From NCBI RefSeq assembly GCF_000344685.1, contig NW_006920410.1, positions 2,981,709 through 3,007,069 on the forward strand: a stretch of DNA of 25,361 nucleotides. Direction: 5' to 3'. Below, piece by piece: positions 10,891-22,700 of the stretch. The notes under the pieces are model-generated. The model was not told where the DNA came from. It worked only from the letters and a program-made list of their open reading frames with translations, and did not search any database. The DNA is from Gloeophyllum trabeum ATCC 11539. Lineage: Eukaryota; Basidiomycota; Agaricomycetes; Gloeophyllales; Gloeophyllaceae. The translations under genes were made by a program, and so were the position numbers. Position 1 is the first letter of the stretch; each line of letters begins with the position of its first letter.

Positions 10891-11477
10891 CTTCGGGCGT
10901 TGCTCGTTGTATGTATCACAGCATACGCTTGCCGACTTCATGTTTGCTCATGCTAATCAGTCTTGATCTCTCGTGGAATAGATACCCTCCACGTTACACA
11001 TAGGTAAACTACTGTAGCGAGTCAATCTATTGCATTTAGGACAACGCTTGATAGCTTGAAATTCTCTCCATGCACGATGAGCTAGGAATTTCGTATAGAG
11101 GGATCGTGAAAGTCATGTACAGGGCGACAGTAGAGTAGAGACTTGGAAATTGGGATGATCAAGACAATAATTCAGAACTAATTTCAGTGAAGATCAGATA
11201 GGAGATGATAACAAGTCGACGTGACACCGGACGGAAGGCGACAGAAACAATGAGCTGATATTAGGGGATGCAGCGGACCTCCAAGACGTGAAATGTAGTA
11301 GAAATGCATAGCTCCTCCTCCGAACTTGAAACACGTAACAGAACAACCATGAGTGGTAGAGTCCGACCAAACAATGAAGTCATAATCATAAGTCAGAAGG
11401 AAGGAAAGTGTTCATGATACTAGATACCGAGAGCCTGCGCACGACCGCCCGCGGGATCCCTTCGTCATCTTCAACAT
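10891..11477. other. Convergent 3' gap between kinase and CCCH gene
   Basis: About 590 bases shared by the 3' ends of two genes that face each other. It is rich in A/G on the plus strand with no coding frame of note, and probably holds both 3' untranslated regions. If both transcripts run past the middle, their 3' ends would overlap in antisense. For a TTP-type protein the 3' region may also carry self-regulatory AU elements, but I see no clear UAUUUAU cluster. Confidence 0.5.
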
Positions 11478-14069
11478 TCATATCCATGACTGTTCCGAGA
11501 GACGTGAGCCGCCAATGGGTACCTCCGAGGTAGCCCAATGGCCACCAGCCTTCATCTCCACATTAGGGCTCCCGGGGTATTGTGCAGGAGCAGCCAAGTG
11601 ACTCCGGGATAGACTGGACCAGTTGCCTGCACTACCGGATCGCATGTGGCCATTGACGCGTGGCGCAGCCAAGGTACTACTAGTCATCCCGAAAGCGGAA
11701 GGGTGGGCAGTGGCCGGTGCGTTGAAGTCGAGGTCAACTTCAGTTCCATTGAAAGAGTGACGGACGTTCGGGTTAATCTGGGTATTCTTCGGCATACGAG
11801 GCTGTAAGGTCATCAATACACGGTCAATGGAGTTAATGTCAATTGATCGTTACCTGAGGTTGACCAAGGACCTCGGATCTTCCATTTTGCCTCCCGAAGT
11901 CAGGGCCAGCCGTGACGGGCCCAGGGGACATGGCATTGGCCTGCGGGTTAGGGTGCATAAAGTTGCCGTTGGTGGGGAACGTCGGGTACGCGGATTTGTT
12001 CTCTTTGGCCACATTGGCGCCCAGGGACGAAGTGTCAAGCTTCAACGAACCGAGCGGGGGACGACCGGTCATCTGCATGGGAGAAGATATAGCGTCCTCC
12101 TGGCTGCGTTTCGCGGAAATTCGGGCGAGAATAGACATAGATGCATCGTTAGGGTCACTGTTAGAACGATCACGGCCACTCGTATTGGCCGGCGGCGGGG
12201 GCACGTCCGCGTTCGGACCACCTGGTAACTCGGTGTGGATGAAGCAACACCTTTTCCCATAAGGGCATGAACCTGACACCCAGAATGTCTGGAATCCACA
12301 ATCAGAGGCGAACAAGGAATGAAAGCGTAGCATTGCGTACCCTGCAGATCTCCGTTTTGTACTGAATAGGTGACAAAGTAGTATCAGGACAATGCAACAA
12401 AAGCGACGGGAAGATCACCACATACCTTCGGATGACGCGGCACCTTCCGTATCTCCTCCTCCCCATGAGCGAACTGACACTTGGTCCCATAGCGACAGGT
12501 ACCCTTCTCTTCCCAGCTTCGACACAGTTCCGTCTTATACAATCCAAGCTTTCGGTTATTAGCGCTAGGGCCATTGGTATTTGACGCAGTCGTGGTACCA
12601 GAATCACTCCCCACGCCGGTAGAACCGCCCGTGAGATTCACCGCGGCGGCACCGACAGGCAGGCCCTGAGGCAAGACCCCCGGGTACGCACCTGTATACT
12701 GCGCCTGCAGCTGTGCAGCAGCTAAAGCCTGAACTGTGGCCAAATCAGGTGCAGTCGGGGCATACATATCTTGCCGCGGGAAGAACTGATTGGCGTACAT
12801 GGCAGACAAAGCAGGGTTAGCGGCTGCCATCGCAGGATACATGCCAGGAGCAGCGGCACCTGCACCTGCGAAGGCTTGCATGCTGCTCGACAAGAGCGCA
12901 AGAGCGGCAGGATCACGAAGAGATGCACCTGGGTCCGATGCCGAATGCTGATGGGCTTGTCGGGCAACGCCATGTTGCTGCTGGACCCGCGCCACCGCTG
13001 GGTGAGGCTCAGTCCCATGAAGCATCATCTCGTACATCTGTTGCGCGTTGCCGAGGTTCATGGGCGGAATGTGAGAAGGCTGGGGAGCGGGGTATGCAAA
13101 GTTAGTGGGACTGGGGAGCAGACCCTGCGTCTGGGGAGCAAAGCCACGCTGAGGCTGAACATAGTTGGAGAGTTGGCTCGGGACATTAGGGAGACCGCCA
13201 TTGGGCCCGCGACCTTGGAATTGCTGCTGTTGCTGCTGCTGCTGCCTGGACGGCCCAGAGGTCACGACATTCGACTGCTGGGCATATCTCGGCATGCTAT
13301 ACTCGGGCTCTTCCTGACGAGAAGGGGAATTGTAGTCCTGGCCGGACGGCGTCGACGATTGTTGCTGCGGACGCAACAGAGTCGGGTACGCGGCCACAGT
13401 TGGATACATCGGGGTCTCTCCTTGATTATTCTTACCATTTGACGCCTGCCGCTGCTGTTGCTGTTGGCCTGATTGCTCCCCAGGCGACCCTGGATGCACC
13501 GGACTGGCGCCAGCCTGCTGCAACCTCCGAAGATCGGCGGCCGACAGACCTCCGCTGTACGAATGAGGGCGCTCTCGGGTCTCGTTAACCTTGGGGGGCG
13601 CCAAAGCAGGAACGTGAAGGGTCTGACCCGCTACAGACAACACCGACGTTTGGCTCGAGACGGATGTGTCCGTGGAGGAGCCGCGAGAGTGTGAGGCCAG
13701 GTTGAGGTGCTGGTCAGATGAGTGCGGCGAAGAGGAGTCGACGCTAGCACTGGACGACGTGTCTAGCGGGCTCGGTTCATGATACTGTCCCATTCCAGCA
13801 TTGTTCATCTTGGATTGTGGCGGTGTACGCATCTGGCCATCTTCATTGGACCGTCCCGCGTCTGTCCCAATCTTCAATCTCATGATCTCATCCGCTAGGT
13901 CCCACTCCGCCGGGGAGATATCCGAGTCGATGAGCTGGCCAGCATTGTTGAAGCGCCAACGGTTGTTGGTGTTGCTCCCGACGACTGTCCGGTCGGACGC
14001 GAGTTCCGAGTTGTCACTCGGAGAAGCGCGCTGGTGCTGGTTCATGTACGGAGAGGGCTTCCGCGACAT
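11478..14069 (-). CDS. TTP/TIS11-type tandem CCCH zinc-finger RNA-binding protein
   Basis: Likely binds AU-rich elements in mRNA 3' ends and promotes decay, like TTP, yeast Cth1/2 and fission yeast Zfs1. Exons on the minus strand: 14069-12426, 12361-12341, 12288-11854, 11801-11478; all phases close, giving about 807 aa. Finger 1 is C516-x8-C525-x5-C531-x3-H535, preceded by YKTELC. Finger 2 is C554-x8-C563-x5-C569-x3-H573, preceded by YKTEIC. The 18-residue spacer between H535 and C554, including RHPK, equals the TTP spacer. The long N-terminus (1-500) is low-complexity: Ser-rich, with Gln runs near residues 200-210 and 280-290 and a Met/Ala-rich stretch. The C-terminus is Ser/Pro/Asn-rich. 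These disordered arms fit a scaffold for decay factors and phosphorylation. The ATG at 14069 is the first in frame. The lead-in to finger 2 lies on a 21-nt microexon. Confidence 0.92.
12341..12361 (-). other. 21-nt microexon of the CCCH gene
   Basis: Encodes exactly YKTEICR (residues 549-555), the lead-in and first zinc cysteine of finger 2. It is flanked by introns 12362-12425 (GTATGT...CAG, 64 nt) and 12289-12340 (GTACGC...CCAG, 52 nt), both phase 0. Skipping it keeps the frame but removes Cys554, destroying finger 2. Confidence 0.88.
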
Positions 14070-16722
14070 CCGGGAGGAATTCTGGTGAGAAGCAGGAGCG
14101 AGTGAATCCTGGTTTTGACGGCGCTACCACAGCATCAGGTGATCAGCATATGCTCACCGCGATACGGAGTCAGAAGGAATTTACCTCTTGGCCTCGGACG
14201 GGATGCTCGCGCGTCTGGGACCAGTCAAGAGTGATGGTCGTTTTTGCTTGGTTTGCGAGGGGAGAGAGAATTTCTTGGGAGGTAGAAAAGGAGTAATTGC
14301 CGCCCGCCGGTGATGCCGTAACAATTTCTTGCATTTAAACTGCGCGTGATGGAGTCAGCAACGAGGCCAGTGGGGGCAAGCAGCCGCTGCACGTACCAGT
14401 TAACGATAAGTTGAGTGCTTCGACAGTGATTGCTTGATAATAAACGATATTGAAGAGATATGAGAGAATAATCAAGTGCTGAGAGAGGAAATGATGCTTG
14501 ATGACGATGAGGGGTACGATCCGGACGTTGCGAGTATAGGTGAAGAATAGATAGCTCCTCTACCGGCCGTTGCAGGGCTGTTCGACAGACAAGAGACGAG
14601 GCCGTCTAGCAAACAGAAGACTAGTAGATAGGTATAAAAAGGTGAAGCAGACAGCACGTTAGGAGGTCGTGAGGTTCTGGACGCGTGTACGGAGCAATTC
14701 TTGATGATACGTTCGAGAAATGGACGCAGAAAACGGGCTGTAGAAATGAGAAAGAGCAGACAGAGCGATGCGGTATCGAAGGAACACTCTGGTACGAGTG
14801 CAAGGAGGGAACGGCAAGGCAGCGAGCTGCAAGGGTCTGATTGCAACGTGCCCTTCGCGCGTCGGTGATTGCCAATCTTTTATGAATTGGCCCCAGCCTT
14901 GCCCCGTCCGCACGCCGAAAGCTCGTGTATCTCTTCGACTGTTATATTTTACTCTATTCCGGCTGCAGCTTGTTTGTATTCCAGAGACACTGCCGAGTAT
15001 ACGCGAGTTATTGTGCTGCTCTTGCAGTCATCAAACACAGGGAACCCGCCACCACAACGCCGTCGGTTCCCACGCTACCCCATCAGGAAGGAACATGTCC
15101 CCTGCGGCGTTCATGCACTGGTATACCCCTCAAATGCCGCAAAAGAGGCCTCTTGAAGTTGTTACTCATACAAACTTGTACACAGTGCTCAGCATTTTTT
15201 TCCAGGAGGGATCCTGCTCAATCTGCTGTTTTGTAACCTCGGCGCTTATGCGCCTTTAGATTCGGTCTTTTATGGATGATCTCCCGCTTACCCCTGCTTC
15301 TAGGATTTTGCTTCCGCTTACACGTTGGGTCGGGGTATCAGAGGCGAGTAATGGAACCAGTGAACGGTGGGATATATCCTGCGCTGAGCACCTGATATAC
15401 ATCCGCCGAGGTCTTCGATCAGTTTACATGTAACCACTGCAGCTCCATAGCTAATGGCAAACTCAATTCGATCCATTACGTTCCTAGTACGGCGCACCTG
15501 CACGCATCTATCATGATCGATCGCTTTGACTCGCCGTACAGTCCTCACAGCACGTAAGTAGTTCTACTCGTATCCCACAGGGGCTGATACAACGATACCT
15601 CTAATTATCGTTTATGCACGACTCCCCCATTCGCTGCATTGGAGCTGCCCCCATGTCCAAATGTTTTGTGCCGACAGAATACCGCCCAGTCGGTTAGATA
15701 CCCTCGGCTCACGGGATGCCTCCCTGTATCATCGCTGGGTATTATTCGTGGTGCCTTTTGCCTCATGTTCTCTGAATTAATCCACGAGCCACCGGTGCTC
15801 TTCCCCGACTAAACATTGGTTATGGTTCCAACGGCATTCTTCTCTCACCAGCGCGTCGATTCCTTTCCTGGTTGGTTCTGGGCTACCCGTCACTCGAGAG
15901 TATGGAGATTTCATCCTGCCAGGACAATGATATCTGATCTCGACAAATGGTATTGCAAATGATAATCTGATCTGGCCAGCGACTTACGTCTAAACCGAGG
16001 AAGTGCGGTCCGCCGTCAAGGACTCACCACACCGGCTTTCTACGCTCAAGTCAGGACCCCAACTTCTGGTGTTCTTTCATCACCGTCCCACTGGCCGTGA
16101 CACTGTGCTCCGTTGGACAGGCCTTCATCTCCACCCGCAGTACTATATACGTATATCGATGCCGCAGATACTCAATCTACGGGCCCGAATCAGTGAAACT
16201 GCTTGGCTCGATACTCCTCAGAATCTCCGCTGGAACTGTCGTCAGTCACTTCAAAGGATCTGCAACGTCTTATCATGTACATTCGCAGTCGGAAGAATCT
16301 TGAAAAGACCCTGCGGAATCATCGGTCGCCAAAGTCTATTCATCTAAATATCTCAGCATTCCTCGGAGAAACTCAACAATGAGGAAGCCTTCTAGGTGTC
16401 CGCGCCGAAACGCAAGGTGGCGGATCCGTGATGCCTCTACCTCATAATTCACCTACCTTGGTCATCGACGCAGCTGGTCATCGATCCTCTGCACTCGTTG
16501 CCAATAGGATCTGATGCGCGACAGGAAGACGAAAATAAGCACACTGAGGTATCCTGGGGCGACTCATGAGCTGCTCCCTCGGTATTTGAAGCATACTCGG
16601 GTGCACACAACAATATTCGGGACGGGGAGTTCCCAAGCGTCAGAACAAGTAGCTGGAGCGAGACATATTCTAATAACACGGCGATGTACAATAGATCAAA
16701 TGCGGTGCATCAAGTACCATTC
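14070..16722. other. Upstream region of the CCCH gene plus unassigned sequence
   Basis: From 14070 to about 14900 the minus strand is pyrimidine-rich, as in the 5' leader and promoter of a fungal gene, and likely serves the CCCH gene. A TATAAAAA at 14633-14640 sits on the plus strand, the wrong way round for it. From 14900 to 16722 I see no gene that can be assembled. A plus-strand frame, open from about 15970 to 16303, includes a hydrophobic stretch (FWCSFITVPLAVTLCSVGQ) then YVYRCRRYSIYGPE, which could be a membrane-protein fragment. The right end is the 3' flank of BLM10. Confidence 0.4.
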
Positions 16723-16730
16723 TCATGCAT
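16723..16730 (-). other. Terminal 8-nt coding exon of BLM10
   Basis: The last coding exon supplies only the last two bases of Tyr1955, all of Ala1956 and the stop codon. It completes the C-terminal Tyr-Tyr-Ala, the same ending as the known family motif, which is the main evidence that the splice is real. Confidence 0.83.
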
Positions 16731-19700
16731 CTGCCGGTTCCGAGGTTAGTTTTCCAGCACCACGGAGACGAGACCAAGGCGTACAGTACGAAGTGCCGAC
16801 TAGCATAGTAGACAGGTCCTGAAGCTGATTCTCGTTGAATTCTTGCTGATCCTTATGCCAAGTGTCCTGATGCGTCTGGATGGTTTGGAACACGATGAAC
16901 CGCCTTGAAGTCGCACTATGAGCAACAACTACATACCTTCTTAAACTCAGAAGCACACTTCCGGATTGTCGTGGATACAGGTGGAGGGTCAGTCGAATGT
17001 CTTGCTAAGACTTCAGGCATGTGTGAACACACAACAAAAACTCGAATCCTATAGAACATACCTTCGGTCAAAGGTGGCATCCACTTCTCAACGGAGTACG
17101 GGAAGCTCTCTATCAGGGCACATATCCCAAGGATAGCTGAATGGAGTGTGCGTAAGGAGTCAGCATACGAAGGATCTTGGCGACCCGGTAACTTGGTTTT
17201 CCTCGCTAGGCTGACGAAGCGATTCTAAAGGCAGGCCATCTGTTAGTTTCTCGACACGTCATGATCGCCCTATCTTACCTTCAAAGGCACGATCTTCTGC
17301 CTTTGGGAGCACCTCACTAATCCAGATAGCACCTTCGCACTCATCTCTCGGACTTCGACATTCTCATCCGCCAGACAACTGAGTAATACATCCATTATGC
17401 CCGAGATTGAGCGGTCGGATATGTTGAGGAGATTTCGGAAGTAGAATACCACCAGACTCGGGAGGACGTTGAGTCGAATTCTCCATGACTATACGTCGGT
17501 TAGATCAAAGCACCCTTAACACTAGGGTCGACATACCTTTGCGGATTTCAGCGCGTCAATGTAGACTTCCAGAATTCGGTCGATGTACTCTGCAGGAGGC
17601 GTGACGGCGGAGAGGACATATAGGACTGCGGAACTGTAGGTCTGCAACTCTGAACTGTCGCTAAGCTCCGTCATTCGGAGGATCTCTGGCCTGCAAAAAA
17701 GTCAGCAACGCGCGGGAAGAGATGCGAACTTGCTTACAACATGGCAACGATATAAGGAAACATCATGCAGGCCTGCGGGCCGTAAGATGACACCCAGATC
17801 CATTGCAACACTACAGAGACTCGTCAGGACACAGTAGTACGCCCTTTGGCTTCTCTCACGTACAAGTCAGCCCGACTTTATCGTACTATCCACACAACTG
17901 TCAGGATTGAAGAGGGAACAGCAAGGAGAGGATCCCACCTGTGATTGGCTCACTCGCGGTGGCGGTAACCGCTGTTCTTTCCATACCGGAAGTTGCTGAA
18001 TTATCCCTTGTATACGGTCAAAATATGGAGCTCCCCTGATACAACTTTCAACGACGAACGAGGACTTCAATGAGATAAATTCTAACCGTATAAGTAGAGG
18101 GTCGTCAGACTTCGAGCACGCATCAACAAATGCTTCTACAGAGAGGTATGAAGGCTCCCATTTGGTCCTCAATAGTACATAGAGCAGTTGAGCAATATGT
18201 GCCCTCATCTGTAAAGGTGTTGAGGGCAGGAATAAGCTCCACGATGATTGATATGCTCACTTCTGCGTAGCCCGTATTGGCGTTTGTGATACAAACGTCG
18301 AAGTAATGATCCGCCATGCTCGAAAATCGAGCCCCAAGACAGTCTACCAAGACAGCAAACATGGACAGGGTCTTGCTCACTGAAACGTAGGTTCAGCACG
18401 AGACTCTCAACAAGTCTATATAAGGCCTTACTTTCAAAGGCCGAGTCGCCATGGAATTCTAGCGGTAGGCTTAATATCCAATCTACTAATGGCTGATTTC
18501 GGCGAGGATCCCAATCAGCCAACTGCAGCTATAGGACAACCCATCAGTTTTGGCGACTGCGTCGAGGGAGAATAGTCTCACGGTTAATACGCTTTCCCAG
18601 AAGGGAAGTGTATCAGGTTTGATCTGAGCAAATATTGTGCCTATACGGGCCATGCTCCATGTCCATAGGCGCTCATGCAGCGATCTTGGCCAATGTTTTG
18701 ACCCTAATACCCATCAGGAACGAGAATTGTACCAGAGATATAGGATTGATATACCTCGCCAAAGGCCAACCAGAAGTTCCCCTCCAGCCCTCTGCTTGAA
18801 CTTGTCTGGGTCGGACAAAAGAGGATCGAGGGTGGATAGAATTGCGTCAAGGTTGCTACCGCCCAGTATTTTTGCTATAATGAGGAGTCAGACCTGCCAA
18901 TCCGTTACTTCACAGAAGACGAACCAAGGGTCTTGGCGAAGACAGCATTGTCTGAGCGGAGATCCGTGGTACTTCGATCTTTATTTGACTCTTGGGCCCA
19001 GAGCTGCGCTAACTTCCCGAAGTATGTCTCATCCGCCACTTGATCCATCGCCTCAAGAGTGGCCTTCGATGCGGGTTCCCATCCGAGCAAGGAAGACCCC
19101 TCTGTTATCGGGACATACGCCTTGATGTCCCTGGTCCAAGCTATAAAGCCTGTAGGGATCTTATCCACGTATAGAGCACTACAGAGAGAGAATCTCTGAG
19201 ACCACTATATATGCAGACGAAAGAGACACTTACACGGGAGAAATGCCAGGGGGCATCGGGTATTGCAACGATTGAAAGAGTTGCACTCCATTGTCGACCA
19301 CGACTCGCCGCTGCACCGGACTGCACCATTGCTCCAACCAGAGTTGTTCACTGGATTGGGCATACGTGCGCATCTTGATGAAGGTAGAAAGCTTCACCAC
19401 CGCTCTAGGCAAGAACGTAAAATCCATGCACTCAGGTACACCGAAGTGAGCTTACCGCTGTGCGTATGTTCGGATGGTAGGATGGGGGCTGATCGTATTC
19501 TCAAGAAGAAATCTGGCCAAGGCAGGGGATGTATGCACGTCTCGCCGAAGAAGGCCGTACATGAATCTGATGGCCATCTGTACGTATCTCCACTGACGAA
19601 AGCATAAAAATGGAATAGCGTTGCGAAAAATAGAGACGCACATGGGTTGTGCCTTTGAGGGCGAGATTCAAGATGGATGATACCTGGACCAAGTCAACAT

Positions 19701-22700
19701 TGCTTGTCCGTGTCTCTGCCCGCGACAACTCACAGTCTCTTGATAAGCTGCCTCTCTCTGCGAGGCTCGTTTGTCGACTTTACTCATAGCTTCTTGTAAC
19801 AGCTTCTGATCTGTGAATGGCGAGGCGAATTCCGTCTGCAGGTCTTCAAGCCCAGATAATACGCCCGAGGTATCTTCCTTATATGCGTCGGTATGTATAG
19901 CCTCTTCCGACAGATGAACGAGGGAATCGTGCGCGAGACTCGCAACAAGTTGTTGTATGGAAGGCTGAAATGAGTTCAGTATAGCGCCACTGGAGAATTG
20001 ATATACTGATATACAAACCTTTTCCTGATGCTGACATTCTAGCAGGGCAACCAGGTATTTACCGTGGAACATTCGATCTGCATCAACAGTTAATTCGAGG
20101 TAATCGAATTATTATTACTGTGAGCACACCTGCCAGTGCGTATGATGCTGCTTCCAAGTCAGTCAAGCATGCCGCGGAGAGAATATTGTGCCATACCGAT
20201 GCCTTTATTCCATAAAACATACAGAGCTCCTTTCATTCTATCGGGGTCGTTCCCTCTCGTGAGTGCACCGAATAGCGTCGGCAGCATGAACCGTGTTGAG
20301 CGTACGTAATACTAATAGAAAGGTCCAATGCTCGGTAACTGGAGACGAACCTGATGATACGACTTACTCCGCAGATATTGTGTAAAATAGCTTGGGATTG
20401 TCTTTGAGAAAATATGAGCCGCGTTGGTGGATGGCACGGCAGTCACTCACCTTCTTACCCTCGTGTAAGGCGACAAAGAGAACTCCACCAAATCCAGTAG
20501 AAGGGCATCATCGAGTTCAGAACGGCGCCGATATAGCGCATGCATATAGACTCGTCCGGAGTGATAGACTTGAGCCCGCTTTATCCACACCAGACGGGAA
20601 TTTTGCCGTTGCTTTGGCCACATCCGATGAAGCCTTCGGGGATTCATTAGCGGACGAAACCTAGGCAAAGGAAGCACTGACTCTCTGGCCTGAGCGAAGT
20701 TCTTCTGCAGGGAATCAAAATTGCCTCTGGTCATCCCATAGTTTAAGAGGAAGACATCGATCGACTTCGCAATGGCTATCACTACGTCAATATGATCCTC
20801 TCCCTGTTGCCCTTCTCTGAAGGCCAGAGCCGCACGATGGATGATATGGCCGTATCGAGCGCGTGCTGCGAGGACTTTACCGTACCTAGGATCATTGGGA
20901 TTGGTAAGGGTGAATCCCGCATTCACATCTAGTGGTGTCACAAGAAGATCGGCAACTTCGGTTTCGCTTTCGATGCAAGGATTTACGACATCTTTGGCCT
21001 CCTCTTTATAGAACGTGGGCAAACCACTCCAGATGGACCTTGCCACGTTGATATACCTGCCCAATTCATAGTTAGACGAGGATCTCGGAGTTGGGAATGA
21101 CGGCTTACCGACAGAAATCGTTGCGTGAGACATCATCCCATGTTGCACCGGGCTCCAGGAGCGCTTCCACCTTGCTGAGAGCATGTTCACCAATGGCATC
21201 CACAATATCGAGAATGAATTTGATTTCATCGTCCCCGGGGACTACAAAATTGTGAGACCACTCCTCGAATATACGGATGGTATTGCCTACCGTGCCACTC
21301 GATTTCGACATCCTTGGCTTGATAGAGCCGGCCCCAGTGAACGTTATGGTCTTGATTGAAAGCTGAAACCAGCCAGTTATAGACGTAGCCAACTTTGGAT
21401 AACATCTCACCATACCTGGATCATTCCACTCGGCAGTGTTCACAAACCGATTGTTGAGAGGATACACCCCTCCCAAGGTATGGAGAATCCTGGTAATGAG
21501 ACGTCCCGTACTGCTGTACCCACGCTCGTTCTTGGTCTTCTCCACCAGCAGAGACAGTAATTGGAGAACTTCCTGCCTATGTTTCAAAATCTTTGGAATG
21601 TGGTTTAATAAAGGGGATAGAGCTCTACAGTAATGCAACGTACCGCGGAGCCACCGTAGCCCAGGCAACCCCGGAGGATTGACAGATCTGGGGCGTTGTC
21701 AAAATCAGGCGGTCGACGGCAGTGACTGAAAGAAGCTTACTCCAGTGCAGAGTGGTGTCTGAGGGTATAGGCGTATGTGCCGAAGTCGTCCTCACGCTAG
21801 ATGCGCCATGCTTTAGCTCCTCCTTAATCTGCATGGCGCAGAATGGAAAGAATTTGTCCATGGTCTGCTGTGGCTTCACCCGAGCAAGACAGGCAACAAG
21901 TTGTCCGAAAGCCCTGACCGCATTGCTCTTCGCGTTAGTAGTTCCGTACTCATATACCAATTTCAGCACCAGGTCGAACAGAGAGTCAGACAGGTGCAGG
22001 CAGACTACGTCCAAAGTACTCTTGATAGACTTTAGCACGCTTTCTTCCTGTTTACCCCCCGTGGTGCCCTTCTTTCCACCTTCTTCCGGCAGATTCTCGT
22101 AGAGCGCGAGGACTCGACGGAACAGCGAGGTCACCCAATCTGCAAAGGGACAATAGAAGCATTAGAGCAGAACGGTCAGATATTTGCGGGACATCATACC
22201 GGCGAAAGCAGCTGTGCTCTCTCTGACAAGAGCTCTCTCTTCCTCTCGGTCCACCGCAGGTTCGGTGGAGTCAAGATTATCTGGCAGGCGAGTATCCCCG
22301 TCAACATCCATCAACTCCTCGGGCGGTGCGTCACTTGTTAGAGGCAGTCCCGATTGGTGCATTGAGAGATCACCGATCTTGATATGCTGTACTGTCGCCA
22401 CGATGAACATGGACGCACAGACGGTCTTGATATGGTCGTTCTGAAAGTCGCGCGACAAATCGGCGGTCAGCAGTGGCAATGGAGCGTGTCAGAGTGGGAC
22501 GAACCAGATCAATTCCTGGCAAGCACAGCTCGAGCAGGGGCACTACGTGCTTTTGGCCACCAAGCCAGATATTCTCGGAAACAAGAGGCAGCGAGACACC
22601 TGAGAGCATACTCAGAACAGCTGTCGTCCTGTGTGTCTCGTTCACGACCTCCAGCCCTGAATAGGCTCGGTCCAGTAAGTCGGGCATGATAATCTTCGGT

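Noticed and set aside
12771..13442. 223-codon plus-strand frame
   Set aside because: It is antisense to the low-complexity, Gln/Ala-rich exon 1 of the CCCH gene; such composition leaves the opposite strand open.
14633..14640. TATAAAAA as a promoter
   Set aside because: It points rightwards, where I find no gene, and is the wrong orientation for the CCCH gene.
16723..16784. Reading BLM10 straight through to a C-terminus ending Pro-Ala-Asp-Ala
   Set aside because: Rejected as the main form: splicing at GTACGC...CGGCAG restores the exact Tyr-Tyr-Ala ending of the family. Kept as a possible retained isoform.
21591..21643. Apparent frameshift in BLM10 near GCLGYGG
   Set aside because: A 53-nt intron with GTACGT donor and CCAAAG acceptor joins GGSA to ILKHRQEVLQLL in frame, so no mutation is needed.
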